A stretch of DNA of 64,000 nucleotides from Azospirillum lipoferum (GTDB lineage Bacteria; Pseudomonadota; Alphaproteobacteria; Azospirillales; Azospirillaceae), in assembly GCF_024170005.1 (NCBI RefSeq), contig NZ_JALJXJ010000005.1, positions 124,001 to 188,000 on the forward strand, in the 5' to 3' direction. Both the position numbers and the translations under genes were made by a program. Below are positions 17,221 through 26,195 of this stretch, piece by piece. Position 1 is the stretch's first letter, and each line of letters opens with the position of its first letter. The notes beneath the pieces are model-generated. The model searched no databases and was not told where the DNA came from. It saw only the letters and a program-made list of their open reading frames with translations.

Positions 17221-18121
17221 TGACATCCTCCAGCACGCCGATGGCATCCTCGGTCAGGATCGCGGCCGAGCAGTAGAGCGAGATCAGGTAAGACGCGATC
17301 GCCTTGCGGTTGATGCCCATGAAGCGGACCGACAGGCTTGGCGCCACCTCGCCCGGAACGCCGGGCTGGAACAGGCCGATGACGCCCTGCTTCGCCTCGC
17401 CGGTGCGCAGCAGCAGGATGTTGGTCCGGCCGTCCGGCGTGACATGCAGCTTGTCGCTGGGGATCAGCGGCAGGCCGCGCCAGGTCAGGAAGGGCGAGCC
17501 GTGCAGGGTGACGGTGGGCGGCGGCACGCCGCGGCGGGTGCATTCGCGGCCGAAGGCGGCGATGGCGCGCGGATGGGCCAGGAAGAAGGCCGGCTCCTTC
17601 CACACCTTTGTGATCAATTCGTCCAGATCGTCGGGCGTGGGTTGGCCCTTGCGGGTCTTGATACGCTGGCCCGGGGCGGCGTTGGTCAACAGGCCATATT
17701 CGGCGTTGTTGATCAGCTCGCTTTCCTGGCGCTCCTTCACCTTTTCGATCAGCAGCCGCAGCTGTTCCTGGATCTGGTCGATCGGGTGGCTGTAGAGGTC
17801 GGACACCCGGGTCTGAACGTCCAGCACCGTCGTGACCGCATTCAGCGAATATTCGCGCGGGCTTTCATCGTAGGGAACGAAGGTTTCCGGCAGGTCGGCG
17901 TCGTTGCGCGGGCTGCATTCGACCTCGGTCCGCACCTGCCCCTGCGGGTCGATGACGCGGTTCAGGCGGTAGATGCCGGCCTCGACCGGTGTCCAGGGCA
18001 GGAAGGACACCAGCCAGCGCGGCGTGATGCCCGACCATTGCGCCCGTGTCTTCGTGGCGTTGGCGAGCTGGCGGGCCGCCTGCTCGTTCAATGTTCGGCG
18101 CAGCTCGGTGTCTTCGGACAT
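17192..18121 (-). CDS. Family 2A encapsulin shell protein (SrpI-like)
   Basis: This 309-residue HK97-fold protein self-assembles into a protein nanocompartment. It is recognised by its length and by family-like stretches: an N-arm with AARQLANATKTRAQWSGITP, RWLVSFLPWTPVEAGIYRLN, the E-loop/P-domain helix region SHPIDQIQEQLRLLIEKVKE, PAFFLAHPRAIAAFGRECTR, and the C-terminal ITRKAIASYL-like segment INRKAIASYLISLYCSAAIL. ATG 18121 follows AAGGAG. The following genes are a desulfurase with an extended N-terminus and serine acetyltransferase, the diagnostic Family 2A setting. Known homologues store elemental sulfur and respond to sulfur status; regulation here is inferred. Confidence 0.94.
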   Translation of the reverse strand: MSEDTELRRTLNEQAARQLANATKTRAQWSGITPRWLVSFLPWTPVEAGIYRLNRVIDPQGQVRTEVECSPRNDADLPETFVPYDESPREYSLNAVTTVLDVQTRVSDLYSHPIDQIQEQLRLLIEKVKERQESELINNAEYGLLTNAAPGQRIKTRKGQPTPDDLDELITKVWKEPAFFLAHPRAIAAFGRECTRRGVPPPTVTLHGSPFLTWRGLPLIPSDKLHVTPDGRTNILLLRTGEAKQGVIGLFQPGVPGEVAPSLSVRFMGINRKAIASYLISLYCSAAILTEDAIGVLEDVNVGHYYDYA

Positions 18122-18629
18122 GGGAATCGGCTCCTTGGAAAGGGCGACGGCATTGAAAGGCGCTCCGACGGCACGCGACGGCGACGACCGTGGTGGTTGC
18201 GTGGAGGCGCCGTTGCGGGGGATGGGTCCAGGCTGACCGGCGGAAAGGCGAAGCCCTCGCCTCGGGATGCGGTCCGCCGGCGGCGGCCGCATCCCCGGCA
18301 TCGGGGGCAAGGCCGACCATGCACAGCTTCCGGCTTCGTCTCAAGCACCGGTAAAACAGGGCGGATCGATTGATCCGCTATAACGGACAGATCTCCGTTC
18401 AATTAGGCCGAACCCTGATATCGGAGTATTCTCTATTGAATCCCGGGATTTTTGTTGGCTTTGTTCATATGTGTTTATAGTGAAATGCATGGGTAGCCTT
18501 CTTGAGGTTGTTCACGCGACGTTCGAAGTCCTGTGGAATCTCGGTAAAGACTTGAGAAGTGATCTGCATCCGGGAGATATGGCGCACATTAAAACACGAA
18601 AAATATGTACTATTATAACAATACACACT
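18122..18629. promoter_or_regulatory. Divergent control region of the encapsulin operon with two inverted repeats
   Basis: GCGGATC (18361-18367) pairs with GATCCGC (18372-18378). AACGGA (18382-18387) pairs with TCCGTT (18394-18399) around AGATCT. The two repeats are 3 bases apart and sit in an AT-richer patch about 240-280 bases ahead of the encapsulin start. They are candidate operators for the encapsulin operon, the GGDEF-EAL gene, or both. The rest of the region shows no coding signal I can support, although a few in-frame starts extend the GGDEF-EAL gene back to 18471. Confidence 0.45.
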
Positions 18630-20498
18630 ATGGATAATAATTCTCCTTCATGTGACATGGAAATGGTGACTCCCATGCCGCACTCGTCCCTTCGTCGGGC
18701 GCCTCCGCCGATTGTGCAATCTGAGGACGCCGGCGTGGCGCCCATCCTCCGTCTCGTCCTCGACAATATGGCGGAGGGTGTGTGCGTCGCCGGTTGCGAC
18801 GGCCGCATCCTGACCGCCAATCCGGCGGCGGAGGCGATTTTCGGCCCATTGAGCGGCGTTGCCTTCGATGCGCATTTCGGAAACCGCCTGAGGCTGGAGG
18901 ACGGAGTCAGCCCATGCCCGGAAGCTCTTTGGCCGATGGGCCGGGCGATCCGGGGCGAGACGATGGACCGGGAGAGCCTGTATCTGGCCGCGGTCCCTTC
19001 CGGCGGACCGCAGACGGACGGCGTTGCGGCCGGCACCGGCGTCTGGCTGCGGGTGAATGCCCGCCCCCTGGTGCAGAATGGACGGACGATCGGCGGTGTG
19101 CTGGTGTTCCGCGACATCACCCAGGTCAAGGCGGTGGAGGACCGGATCGCCTGGCTGGCCCATTTTGATCCTTTGACCGGCCTTCCCAACCGTGTGGAGT
19201 TGCACCGGCGCCTGGAGAAGGCGATTGCGGCGGCACGGCAGGACGGCACCCAGCTGTCGGTGATGCTGCTCGATTTCGATGGCCTCAAGGAGATCAACGA
19301 CCAGTTCGGCCACGCGGTGGGCGACGAGCTTCTCGTTGTGGTGGCCCGCAGGCTACGGGATGTGCTGGGACCCGGACCGACGATCGCCCGGCTGGGCGGC
19401 GACGAGTTCACCATCGTCGTCGAGGAGGGCGACGACCGGACGGTTGCCGCGGCCTCGCATGCCCTGCTGCGGGCGATGGCCGAACCATTTCCACTTGCCG
19501 GCGGCCGGCACCGGCTGACCGTCAGCATCGGTCTGGTCCGCTATCCCGTCCAGGCCAAAGGTGTTGATGATCTGCTGCGCATGGCCGACTTGGCCATGTA
19601 CCGGGCCAAGGAGCGCGGCGGCAGCACGGTCTGCCAGTATGACTCGGCGATGATGGAAGCGGCGGCCGAGCGGACCCGGCTGCGCGGGTTGCTGGCCGGC
19701 GCGCTGGATCGCGGCGAGTTCCATCTAGTCTACCAGCCGCTGGTCGAGGCGGCCGGAGGTCGTCCCGTCGGGGTGGAGGCCCTGTTGCGCTGGCAGCCGT
19801 CAGGCGATGCGGCGCCCGTTCCGCCATCGGTGTTCATTCCCTTGTGCGAGGCGAGCGGGCTGATCCTGCCCATCGGCCGATGGGTGCTGGAAACCGCCTG
19901 CCGACAGATCCGGGCATGGGCGGACGGTGGGGGGCCGCCTTTGGAGATCGCGGTCAACGTGTCGCCCCGTCAGCTTCGCGACCCCGCCCTGCTGGAGGAT
20001 GTGCGGACCGTGCTGGCGGTGACCGGCATCGATCCCGCCCTGCTGGTGCTGGAGGTGACCGAGGGGTTGCTGATCGAGGACATGGATTACAGCCGCCATG
20101 TGCTGACCGGGCTGAAACGGCTGGGGGTGCGGCTGGCGCTGGACGATTTCGGCACCGGCTATTCCAGCCTCAGCTATCTGAACAGCCTGCCGTTCGACGT
20201 GCTGAAGATGGACGGGTCCTTCACCCGCAATCTGGGCGCGGCGGAACTGGACAATGCCGGTGGACAGGCGGTTGCCCGCGCCATCATCGGGCTGGCGCGC
20301 AGCCTGTCGATGACCCTGGTCGCCGAGGGGGTGGAGACGCCGGCCCAGCATGCCTGGCTGGCGGCGAACGGTTGCCGTCTGATCCAGGGCTATCTTGTCG
20401 GCCGGCCGGAACCGGCGCCGGCCGCCGCCGGCCTGATCGGCCAGCTGGTCGCCGAACATGAACGCAGACAGAATGAACGATTCGATTTTGTGATTTGA
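18630..20498 (+). CDS. PAS-GGDEF-EAL cyclic-di-GMP protein
   Basis: This cytoplasmic signalling protein, about 622 residues from ATG 18630, could make and degrade c-di-GMP. A PAS-like sensor (about 45-165, VLDNMAEGVCVAGCDGRILT) precedes a diguanylate cyclase domain with an intact GGDEF motif at 256-260. A phosphodiesterase domain follows with EAL at 383-385 and DDFGTGYSSLSYL. Both active sites look complete, so the output may be set by the PAS domain. The start is uncertain: no good ribosome site precedes 18630, and 18471, 18489, 18657 and 18675 are alternatives. It diverges from the encapsulin operon. Confidence 0.9.
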   Translation: MDNNSPSCDMEMVTPMPHSSLRRAPPPIVQSEDAGVAPILRLVLDNMAEGVCVAGCDGRILTANPAAEAIFGPLSGVAFDAHFGNRLRLEDGVSPCPEALWPMGRAIRGETMDRESLYLAAVPSGGPQTDGVAAGTGVWLRVNARPLVQNGRTIGGVLVFRDITQVKAVEDRIAWLAHFDPLTGLPNRVELHRRLEKAIAAARQDGTQLSVMLLDFDGLKEINDQFGHAVGDELLVVVARRLRDVLGPGPTIARLGGDEFTIVVEEGDDRTVAAASHALLRAMAEPFPLAGGRHRLTVSIGLVRYPVQAKGVDDLLRMADLAMYRAKERGGSTVCQYDSAMMEAAAERTRLRGLLAGALDRGEFHLVYQPLVEAAGGRPVGVEALLRWQPSGDAAPVPPSVFIPLCEASGLILPIGRWVLETACRQIRAWADGGGPPLEIAVNVSPRQLRDPALLEDVRTVLAVTGIDPALLVLEVTEGLLIEDMDYSRHVLTGLKRLGVRLALDDFGTGYSSLSYLNSLPFDVLKMDGSFTRNLGAAELDNAGGQAVARAIIGLARSLSMTLVAEGVETPAQHAWLAANGCRLIQGYLVGRPEPAPAAAGLIGQLVAEHERRQNERFDFVI

Positions 20499-20621
20499 TG
20501 CCAAGCAATTGCGCTGCGACGTTAAATCTACTTGATGAATAGGCTAAAGGAGATATTCTCTTCTCCTTAAGCGGGAAATGTGGCCGTGCACATAAGCCCG
20601 TTCAAGCGGAGAGGATGATCT

Positions 20622-21224
20622 GTGAGCGTGGCGAACGACGACTATGCTCCATCCGCCGAGGACGCGATCCCTGCTATCCTTGGGCGTCATCTGCGGCGTT
20701 TGCGCACCCGCCAGGGTCTGTCGCTGGAACGGCTGGCGCGGTTGTCCGGGGTCAGCCGGGCGATGCTGGGCCAGATCGAACTTGGGCGCAGCGCACCGAC
20801 CATCACCGTGCTGTGGAAGATCGCCCGTGCGCTGGATGTCACGCTGGCATCGCTGACCCGGTTCACCGAGCAGGGCGGGGTGGTGGTGGTGCGCCAATCC
20901 CAGACCAAGCGGCTGGTTTCCCCGGATGGGCTGGTCCAGTCGCGGCTGCTGGCCCCGCCGGGGGAGGGACGGGGGGCCGACGTCTTCGAGATCCGCCTGC
21001 ATCCCGGCGGCAGCGAGGTCGGCGGTGCGCATCCGCCGGGGATCGCCGCCCATCTGGTCGTCGCGGAGGGCGTGGTGGAGCTTCGGGTAGCCGGCGTCCT
21101 GCACCGGCTGGCTGCCGGCGACACCATTCTCTTCGACGCCGACGTCCCCTATGCCTGTGTGAACATCGGCGACGGCGACTCCCTGCTGTTCCTCGTGCTG
21201 TCGCACACCGAGATCCTGCCCTGA
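20622..21224 (+). CDS. XRE-family regulator with C-terminal cupin
   Basis: This 200-residue transcription factor has an N-terminal helix-turn-helix (GRHLRRLRTRQGLSLERLAR, SRAMLGQIELGRSAP) and a small cupin barrel (about 110-195, FEIRLHPGGSEVGGAHPPG, LAAGDTILFDADVPYACVN). The pattern is that of regulators that bind an amino acid, sugar acid or related effector. The GTG start at 20622 follows GGAGAGGATG. The convergent lyase-like gene lies just downstream, so the target is not obvious from layout. Loss of the 5' part of that lyase could have removed the original target promoter. Confidence 0.88.
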   Translation: MSVANDDYAPSAEDAIPAILGRHLRRLRTRQGLSLERLARLSGVSRAMLGQIELGRSAPTITVLWKIARALDVTLASLTRFTEQGGVVVVRQSQTKRLVSPDGLVQSRLLAPPGEGRGADVFEIRLHPGGSEVGGAHPPGIAAHLVVAEGVVELRVAGVLHRLAAGDTILFDADVPYACVNIGDGDSLLFLVLSHTEILP

Positions 21225-21257
21225 GGCTCCTTCTCTGAGCCCGTCCCGGCCGGGCGT

Positions 21258-22560
21258 TCAGCCTCCCGCGGCAAGGACCTGCTGCAACGCGCCGGCGGCG
21301 ATCGACTGCGCCAGCCGTTCGAAGTCCGGTCCTTGCGAACGGTCCTCTTCCAGCGGCGCCACAAGGCTGCGGACGAAGGCGTGCACCGCGCGGGTACCGG
21401 CGCCGAGAACGAGGGGGCCGCGCAAGTCCACCGCCTGGGCCGCCGCTGCCAGCTCGATGGCGGTCAGCCAGCGCAGACGCTCGACGATCCCGCCGGTCTT
21501 GGCGACGACGGCGGGCGCCATCGAGGCGTGGTCCTCGATGCCATCGGCCACCGGCAGGACGCCGAGCGAGGCCGGCAAGGCGAGATGGCGGATTTCCGCC
21601 TCCAGTGCCGCAATCGTCTTCTGGACGGTGGCGAATCCGGTGCGGCTCTGGCCCTGCGGGGTGAGGAAGCGCGGCAGATCGGAAACCGTGGGCGACATCA
21701 GCTTCATCGTGCGGTGGGCCGCCATGGTCGCCGCCTGGGCCAGCGCCTGTCCCAGCGCTTCGAAACGCAGGACCAGGGCGGTCATGTCGAAATTGCCGTT
21801 GTGCAGCATTCCACCTTCGGTTCCCGCTTCGGCCACCGCCACCAGCGGGTTGTCGGCGGCGGCGTTCAGTTCGATGGCGACCGGTTCGCGCGCGGCTTCC
21901 AGCGTCACGCGGGCGGCCCCATGAACCGGGGCGAGACAACGGAAGCTCAACGGGTCCTGAAGGCGTCTGGCGGCCCCCGGCTTTTCCAGGCCGCTGCCGG
22001 CGAGCAGGGCCCGCAGCCGGGCCGCGGCCTCCGCCTGTCCGGGGGCCGGGCGCGCCTGCTGGACGCGCGGGTCGAGGGGTTCCAGCTGCGCCCGGAACCC
22101 CTCGCAGCTCAGCGCCGCCGCCGCATCCAGCGCGTCCAGCGCCACGCGGGCATCCTCCAGCACGAGGCAGCCCTGGCCGACCGACAGGGCGTTGGCGACG
22201 ACGACGGTGTGGCCGTCCTTGAGACCGAGGACCGGCGGCGTCAGTCCGGCGCGGGCCAGGGCTGCGTCGGCGGGCAGGATGTCTCCGCCGATTTCCACCT
22301 CGGCGTCCGGGTCGCCGAGCAGGGCGCGGCCGAGATGGGCGAGCGGAGCCAGATCGTCGGCGCCGATGGAGCCCTTTGACGGCACCAGCGGATGAAAGCC
22401 GGCGTTCAGCGCGGCGACGAGCGCATGCAGCATCGTCGGCGACGCCCCGCTTCCGCCCGCAGCGTATCCGGCGGCGCGGACCAGCATCAGCGCGCGCAGG
22501 ATGTCGGTCGGCAGGCGCGGCCCCACCCCAACGGCGCGGGCCGTCGGCGCCATGCCGGGT
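21258..22560 (-). pseudogene. Aromatic amino acid lyase-like (HAL/PAL family), 5'-truncated, MIO motif absent
   Basis: The product aligns with histidine/phenylalanine ammonia-lyases from AVGVGPRLPTDILRALMLVR onward, roughly family residue 95, so the N-terminal domain with its catalytic Tyr loop is missing. Upstream sequence on the same frame has no family features. The region that should carry Ala-Ser-Gly for the MIO cofactor reads GSIGADDLAPLAH, one residue short and without Ser-Gly. The usual QDxYSLRC reads QDPLSFRC, also without Tyr. The glutamate of IEDHASM and the C-terminal helices remain. It is either a remnant of a divergent lyase or a non-canonical relative that then lost its 5' end. 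Activity is unlikely. Confidence 0.7.
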
Positions 22561-22834
22561 GCTACCCTTGGGATTGCCGCCGCGAGCGGAGCTTTGTCAG
22601 TCTTCGCGATATTGTCAACTTGGTGATCGGTTGACACGCCACAAACTTGAACAACCCGCCCGTAGGCTGGTTCAGACGCTCCGGGCGATGCCGGTCGCCT
22701 CGCGCCATGTGGTGAAGACGCGGGTGCGGGAAACGGGGCACTCGGAGATGGAGAACCGGTGGCGGGATCTCGGTATCCCAGCACTGACGCCGGAGGTGCG
22801 CGGGCAGCTGAACGCCGGCATGCAGGAGTGCACG
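22561..22834. other. Junction DNA between two truncated genes
   Basis: This 274-base stretch joins the cut 5' end of the lyase-like gene to the BKACE fragment. Open frames exist on the plus strand but show no family I recognise. It looks like rearrangement debris. No IS end is visible. Confidence 0.4.
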
Positions 22835-23028
22835 GCCGGTCGCAGGCCGATCGGCTGTTCGGCAACGACTATTACCTGTCGGTGCTGGCCGCCTGGCGCC
22901 ACCAGATGTCCTTCGTCACGCTGAGCGCCATCCTCGGCGGCAACGTCCGCGTCGGGCTGGAGGGCAGCCTCTATGCCGGGCGAGGCAAGCTGGCGACCTC
23001 CAACGCCGAGCAGGTCGCCAAGATCTGA
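22835..23028 (+). pseudogene. DUF849/BKACE family enzyme, C-terminal fragment
   Basis: The plus strand encodes DRLFGNDYYLSVLAAWRHQM and LGGNVRVGLEGSLYAGRGKL followed by SNAEQVAKI and a stop. This is the C-terminus of beta-keto acid cleavage enzymes (3-keto-5-aminohexanoate cleavage type). About 230 upstream residues and the zinc-binding core are missing, so it is a remnant. Confidence 0.6.
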
Positions 23029-23124
23029 ACCGCACCGGGCTTCCTGGAGGCCCTATCTTCTGAGTATCTGTTTGTAGAGTTCATGCGCTGACTTCCAAGG
23101 GCCCGAGCCGCTGCAAACAAGTTC

Positions 23125-26100
23125 TCAGGTCGTCGTTGTCGCCCCCCGTGGCGCGAACCAGCCGGCCATCCACCGCGAGAGGTCGTCGACCAGAAGGAAC
23201 AGGGCGGGGATGACCAGCAGGCTGAGCATGGTCGAGGTCAGCAGCCCGCCGATCACCACCACAGCCATCGGCTGACGGAAGCTGGGGTCGGCGCCCAGCC
23301 CCAGCGCGATCGGCATCATGCCGGCGCCCATCGCGATGGTGGTCATCAGGATCGGGCGGGCCCGCTTGTGGCAGGCGCCGATCAGCGCATCCACCCGGCC
23401 CAGCCCATTGTCCCGCCGCGCCATCACCGCGTACTCCACCAGCAGGATCGAGTTCTTGGTGACGATGCCCATCAGCATCAGCAGCCCGATGACGGTCGGC
23501 ATGGAGAAGCTCATCCCCGCCACCAGCAGCGCGAACAGGGCACCGCCCACCGACAGGGGCAGGGCGGCCAGGATGGTCGCCGGTTGCAGGAACTCGTGGA
23601 ACAGCAGCACCAGAACCGAATAGATGCAGAAGACGCCGACCGCCATCGCGGTGCCGAAGCTGCCGAACAGCTCGCTCATCCGCTCCAGTTCCCCCTGTTC
23701 TACGAGGTGGACCGAGGCGGGAAGCGCCTTCATCGACGGCAGTGCCTTGGCCTCCCGCATCACCTCGCCCAGGGCGCGGCCGGCCAGCTCCACCGACAGG
23801 GTAACATTGCGCGAGCGGTCGATGCGATCAATCTGCGATGGTCCGCTGCCGAAGCCGATCCCGGCGACGGAGGCGAGCGCCACCGTTCCGTTGGCGCCCT
23901 TCACCCGCAGCTGGTCCAGCGCCGACAGGTCGGTGCGCACCGCCGGGTCGAGCCGCACGCGCACGGCGATCTGGCGCTGGGGCAGGTTGAGCTTGGCGAT
24001 GGAGGACGAATAGTCACCGTAAGTCGCCATCCGCACGGCATCCGCCATGTCCTGCGAGGTGACGCCCAGCGCCGCCGCACGGGCGAAGTCTGGCCGGATT
24101 TGAATCTCCGGCCGCTGGAGCGCTGCGCCGGAGGTGACGTTGCCGATGCCGGTCAGCCGGCGCAGATCGGCCTCCACCGCGTCGGCGGCCTGCTGTAGGG
24201 CGCTCGGGTCGTCGCTGGCCAGCGTGATCTGCAACTGCTCGCCGTTGTTGCCGCGCCCGACCTCGACCCGCGTGCCGGGAAGGCGTCGCAACAGGGTGCG
24301 CATCTCCGCCTCCACTGCCGCCTGACTACGGTGACGCTCCGACCGTGGCGCCAGTTCCACCGTCAGGGATGCAGTGCGCGGGCTGGTCGTCGTGGTGGCG
24401 TCCATGCCGCCGCCCATCGTCGCCGTCCCGACTGCGGTGAACACCCCCGTCACCTCCGGCATGCCGCGCAGCAGCGCCTCCGCCTGCAAGGCGAGGCTGG
24501 TGGTGTCGTCCAGCGCGGCGTCGGGCGGCAGGGTCAACGTCACCTGGCTCTGTGCGTCGTCCTGCGCCGGCATGAAGCCGGTGGGCAGCAGAGGGACGAT
24601 CGTCAGCGACAGGGCGAGGAAGGCGACCGCCGCGAAGGCCGTCCGCCAGGGATGGCGAAGGCAGGCCCGCACGGTGGCGAGGTAGGTCAGCATCAGCCGG
24701 CCGTCGCGCTCTTCCGCCGGGTGCGCCTTCATGAACTGCGCTGCCATCATCGGGGTCAGCAGCCGCGCCACCAGCAGCGATGCCAGCACCGCCACCGCCG
24801 CCGTCACGCCGAACTGGCGGAAGATGCGGCCCGGGATCCCGCCCATGAAGGCGGTCGGCAGGAACACCGCCACCAGGGTGAAGGTGGTGGCGATCACCGC
24901 CAGCCCGATCTCGTCGGCCGCCTCCATCGCGGCATCGCGGGCGGATTTGCCCTGGCGCATGTGGCGGGCGATGTTCTCCACCTCGACGATGGCGTCGTCG
25001 ACCAGGATGCCGACTACCAGCGCCAGCGCCAGCAGCGAGACGGTGTTCAGGCTGAAGCCCAGCAGATGCATGGCGGCGAAGGCCGGCAGGATCGACAGCG
25101 GCAGCGCCACCGCCGAGATCAGCGTCGCCCGCCAGTCGCGCAGGAACCACCAGACCACCACGACCGCCAGCGCCGCCCCTTCCAGCAGCAGATGCATCGA
25201 TCCGCGGTAATTCTCCAGGATCGGCGTGACCGTGGTGCTGGCCTCGGTGATCGTCACCTCCGGGTGGGCGGCCGCGAAGCTGGACACCGCCTTGCGCGCC
25301 GCCTCGGCTACGCCGGCGTCGGAGAAGCCCTTGCTGCGGGTGACCTGGAAGGCGATCACCGGCTGGCCGTCCAGGAAGGCACGGGTGCTGCGGTCGGCAT
25401 GCGCGTCGCTCACCCGCGCCACCTGATCGAGCCGGACATGTCGGCCGTCCGACAGCGGGACGGCGATGGCGGCGACCTCCTCCACCGTGCCGACGGCGCC
25501 CAGCGTGCGCAGCGACTGCCGTTTGCCGCCGATCTCGCCCTGACCGCCGGAATTGTCGGCCTGCACCGATTTCAGCGCGGTCGACACGTCGGACGGCGTC
25601 ACCCCCAGCCCGGCCATCAGCGCCGGATCGAGGTCGACATGGACCTCGCGATCGATGCCGCCGATCCGGGTCACGCCGGCCACGCCCTTGGCCGACAGCA
25701 CCGCCTTGGTCACGTCGTTGTCGATGAACCAGGACAGGTCCGTCTCGTCGAGCCGGTCGGACCGGACGCTGTAGGTCAGCAGCGCGCGGGTTTCCGCCGT
25801 CACCTTCGACACGCTGGGCGTGGTCATGCTGGCCGGCAGGTCGGCCTTGGCGCCGTCCACCGCGTTGCGCACCTCGTTCAGCGCCTCCTCGCCGTTCTTG
25901 TCGATGTCGAAGGTGACGCTGATGGACACGGCGCCGTCGGTGATGGTGGTGGTGATGTGTTCGATCCGGCTCAGCGAGGCCAGCTTGTCCTCGATCTTGC
26001 GGGCGACCTCCGTCTCCAGCTGCGCCGGTGCCGCACCCTCTAGCGACGCGCTGATGGTGATGGTGGGCAGGTCCATGTCCGGGAACTGCTGGATGCCGAG

Positions 26101-26193
26101 CCGGTCGAAGCCGATCAGGCCGAGCAGGGTCAGCAGCATGAACAGAAGCAGCGACGGAACCGGGTTGCGGATCGACCAGGTGGACAGATTCAT
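23125..26193 (-). CDS. RND efflux permease (HAE1 type), pump 1
   Basis: This 1022-residue inner-membrane transporter exports drugs or other hydrophobic compounds using the proton gradient. It has the N-terminal RND opening NPVPSLLLFMLLTLLGLIGF, two large periplasmic loops, and the helix-4 signature VVGILVDDAIVEVENIARHM containing the two conserved Asp. ATG 26193 lies 3 bases after the membrane fusion gene's stop; a TTG six bases earlier is less likely. It is the last gene of a three-gene operon encoding the whole pump. Substrate is unknown. Confidence 0.93.
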   Translation of the reverse strand: MNLSTWSIRNPVPSLLLFMLLTLLGLIGFDRLGIQQFPDMDLPTITISASLEGAAPAQLETEVARKIEDKLASLSRIEHITTTITDGAVSISVTFDIDKNGEEALNEVRNAVDGAKADLPASMTTPSVSKVTAETRALLTYSVRSDRLDETDLSWFIDNDVTKAVLSAKGVAGVTRIGGIDREVHVDLDPALMAGLGVTPSDVSTALKSVQADNSGGQGEIGGKRQSLRTLGAVGTVEEVAAIAVPLSDGRHVRLDQVARVSDAHADRSTRAFLDGQPVIAFQVTRSKGFSDAGVAEAARKAVSSFAAAHPEVTITEASTTVTPILENYRGSMHLLLEGAALAVVVVWWFLRDWRATLISAVALPLSILPAFAAMHLLGFSLNTVSLLALALVVGILVDDAIVEVENIARHMRQGKSARDAAMEAADEIGLAVIATTFTLVAVFLPTAFMGGIPGRIFRQFGVTAAVAVLASLLVARLLTPMMAAQFMKAHPAEERDGRLMLTYLATVRACLRHPWRTAFAAVAFLALSLTIVPLLPTGFMPAQDDAQSQVTLTLPPDAALDDTTSLALQAEALLRGMPEVTGVFTAVGTATMGGGMDATTTTSPRTASLTVELAPRSERHRSQAAVEAEMRTLLRRLPGTRVEVGRGNNGEQLQITLASDDPSALQQAADAVEADLRRLTGIGNVTSGAALQRPEIQIRPDFARAAALGVTSQDMADAVRMATYGDYSSSIAKLNLPQRQIAVRVRLDPAVRTDLSALDQLRVKGANGTVALASVAGIGFGSGPSQIDRIDRSRNVTLSVELAGRALGEVMREAKALPSMKALPASVHLVEQGELERMSELFGSFGTAMAVGVFCIYSVLVLLFHEFLQPATILAALPLSVGGALFALLVAGMSFSMPTVIGLLMLMGIVTKNSILLVEYAVMARRDNGLGRVDALIGACHKRARPILMTTIAMGAGMMPIALGLGADPSFRQPMAVVVIGGLLTSTMLSLLVIPALFLLVDDLSRWMAGWFAPRGATTTT

Positions 26194-26195
26194 GA

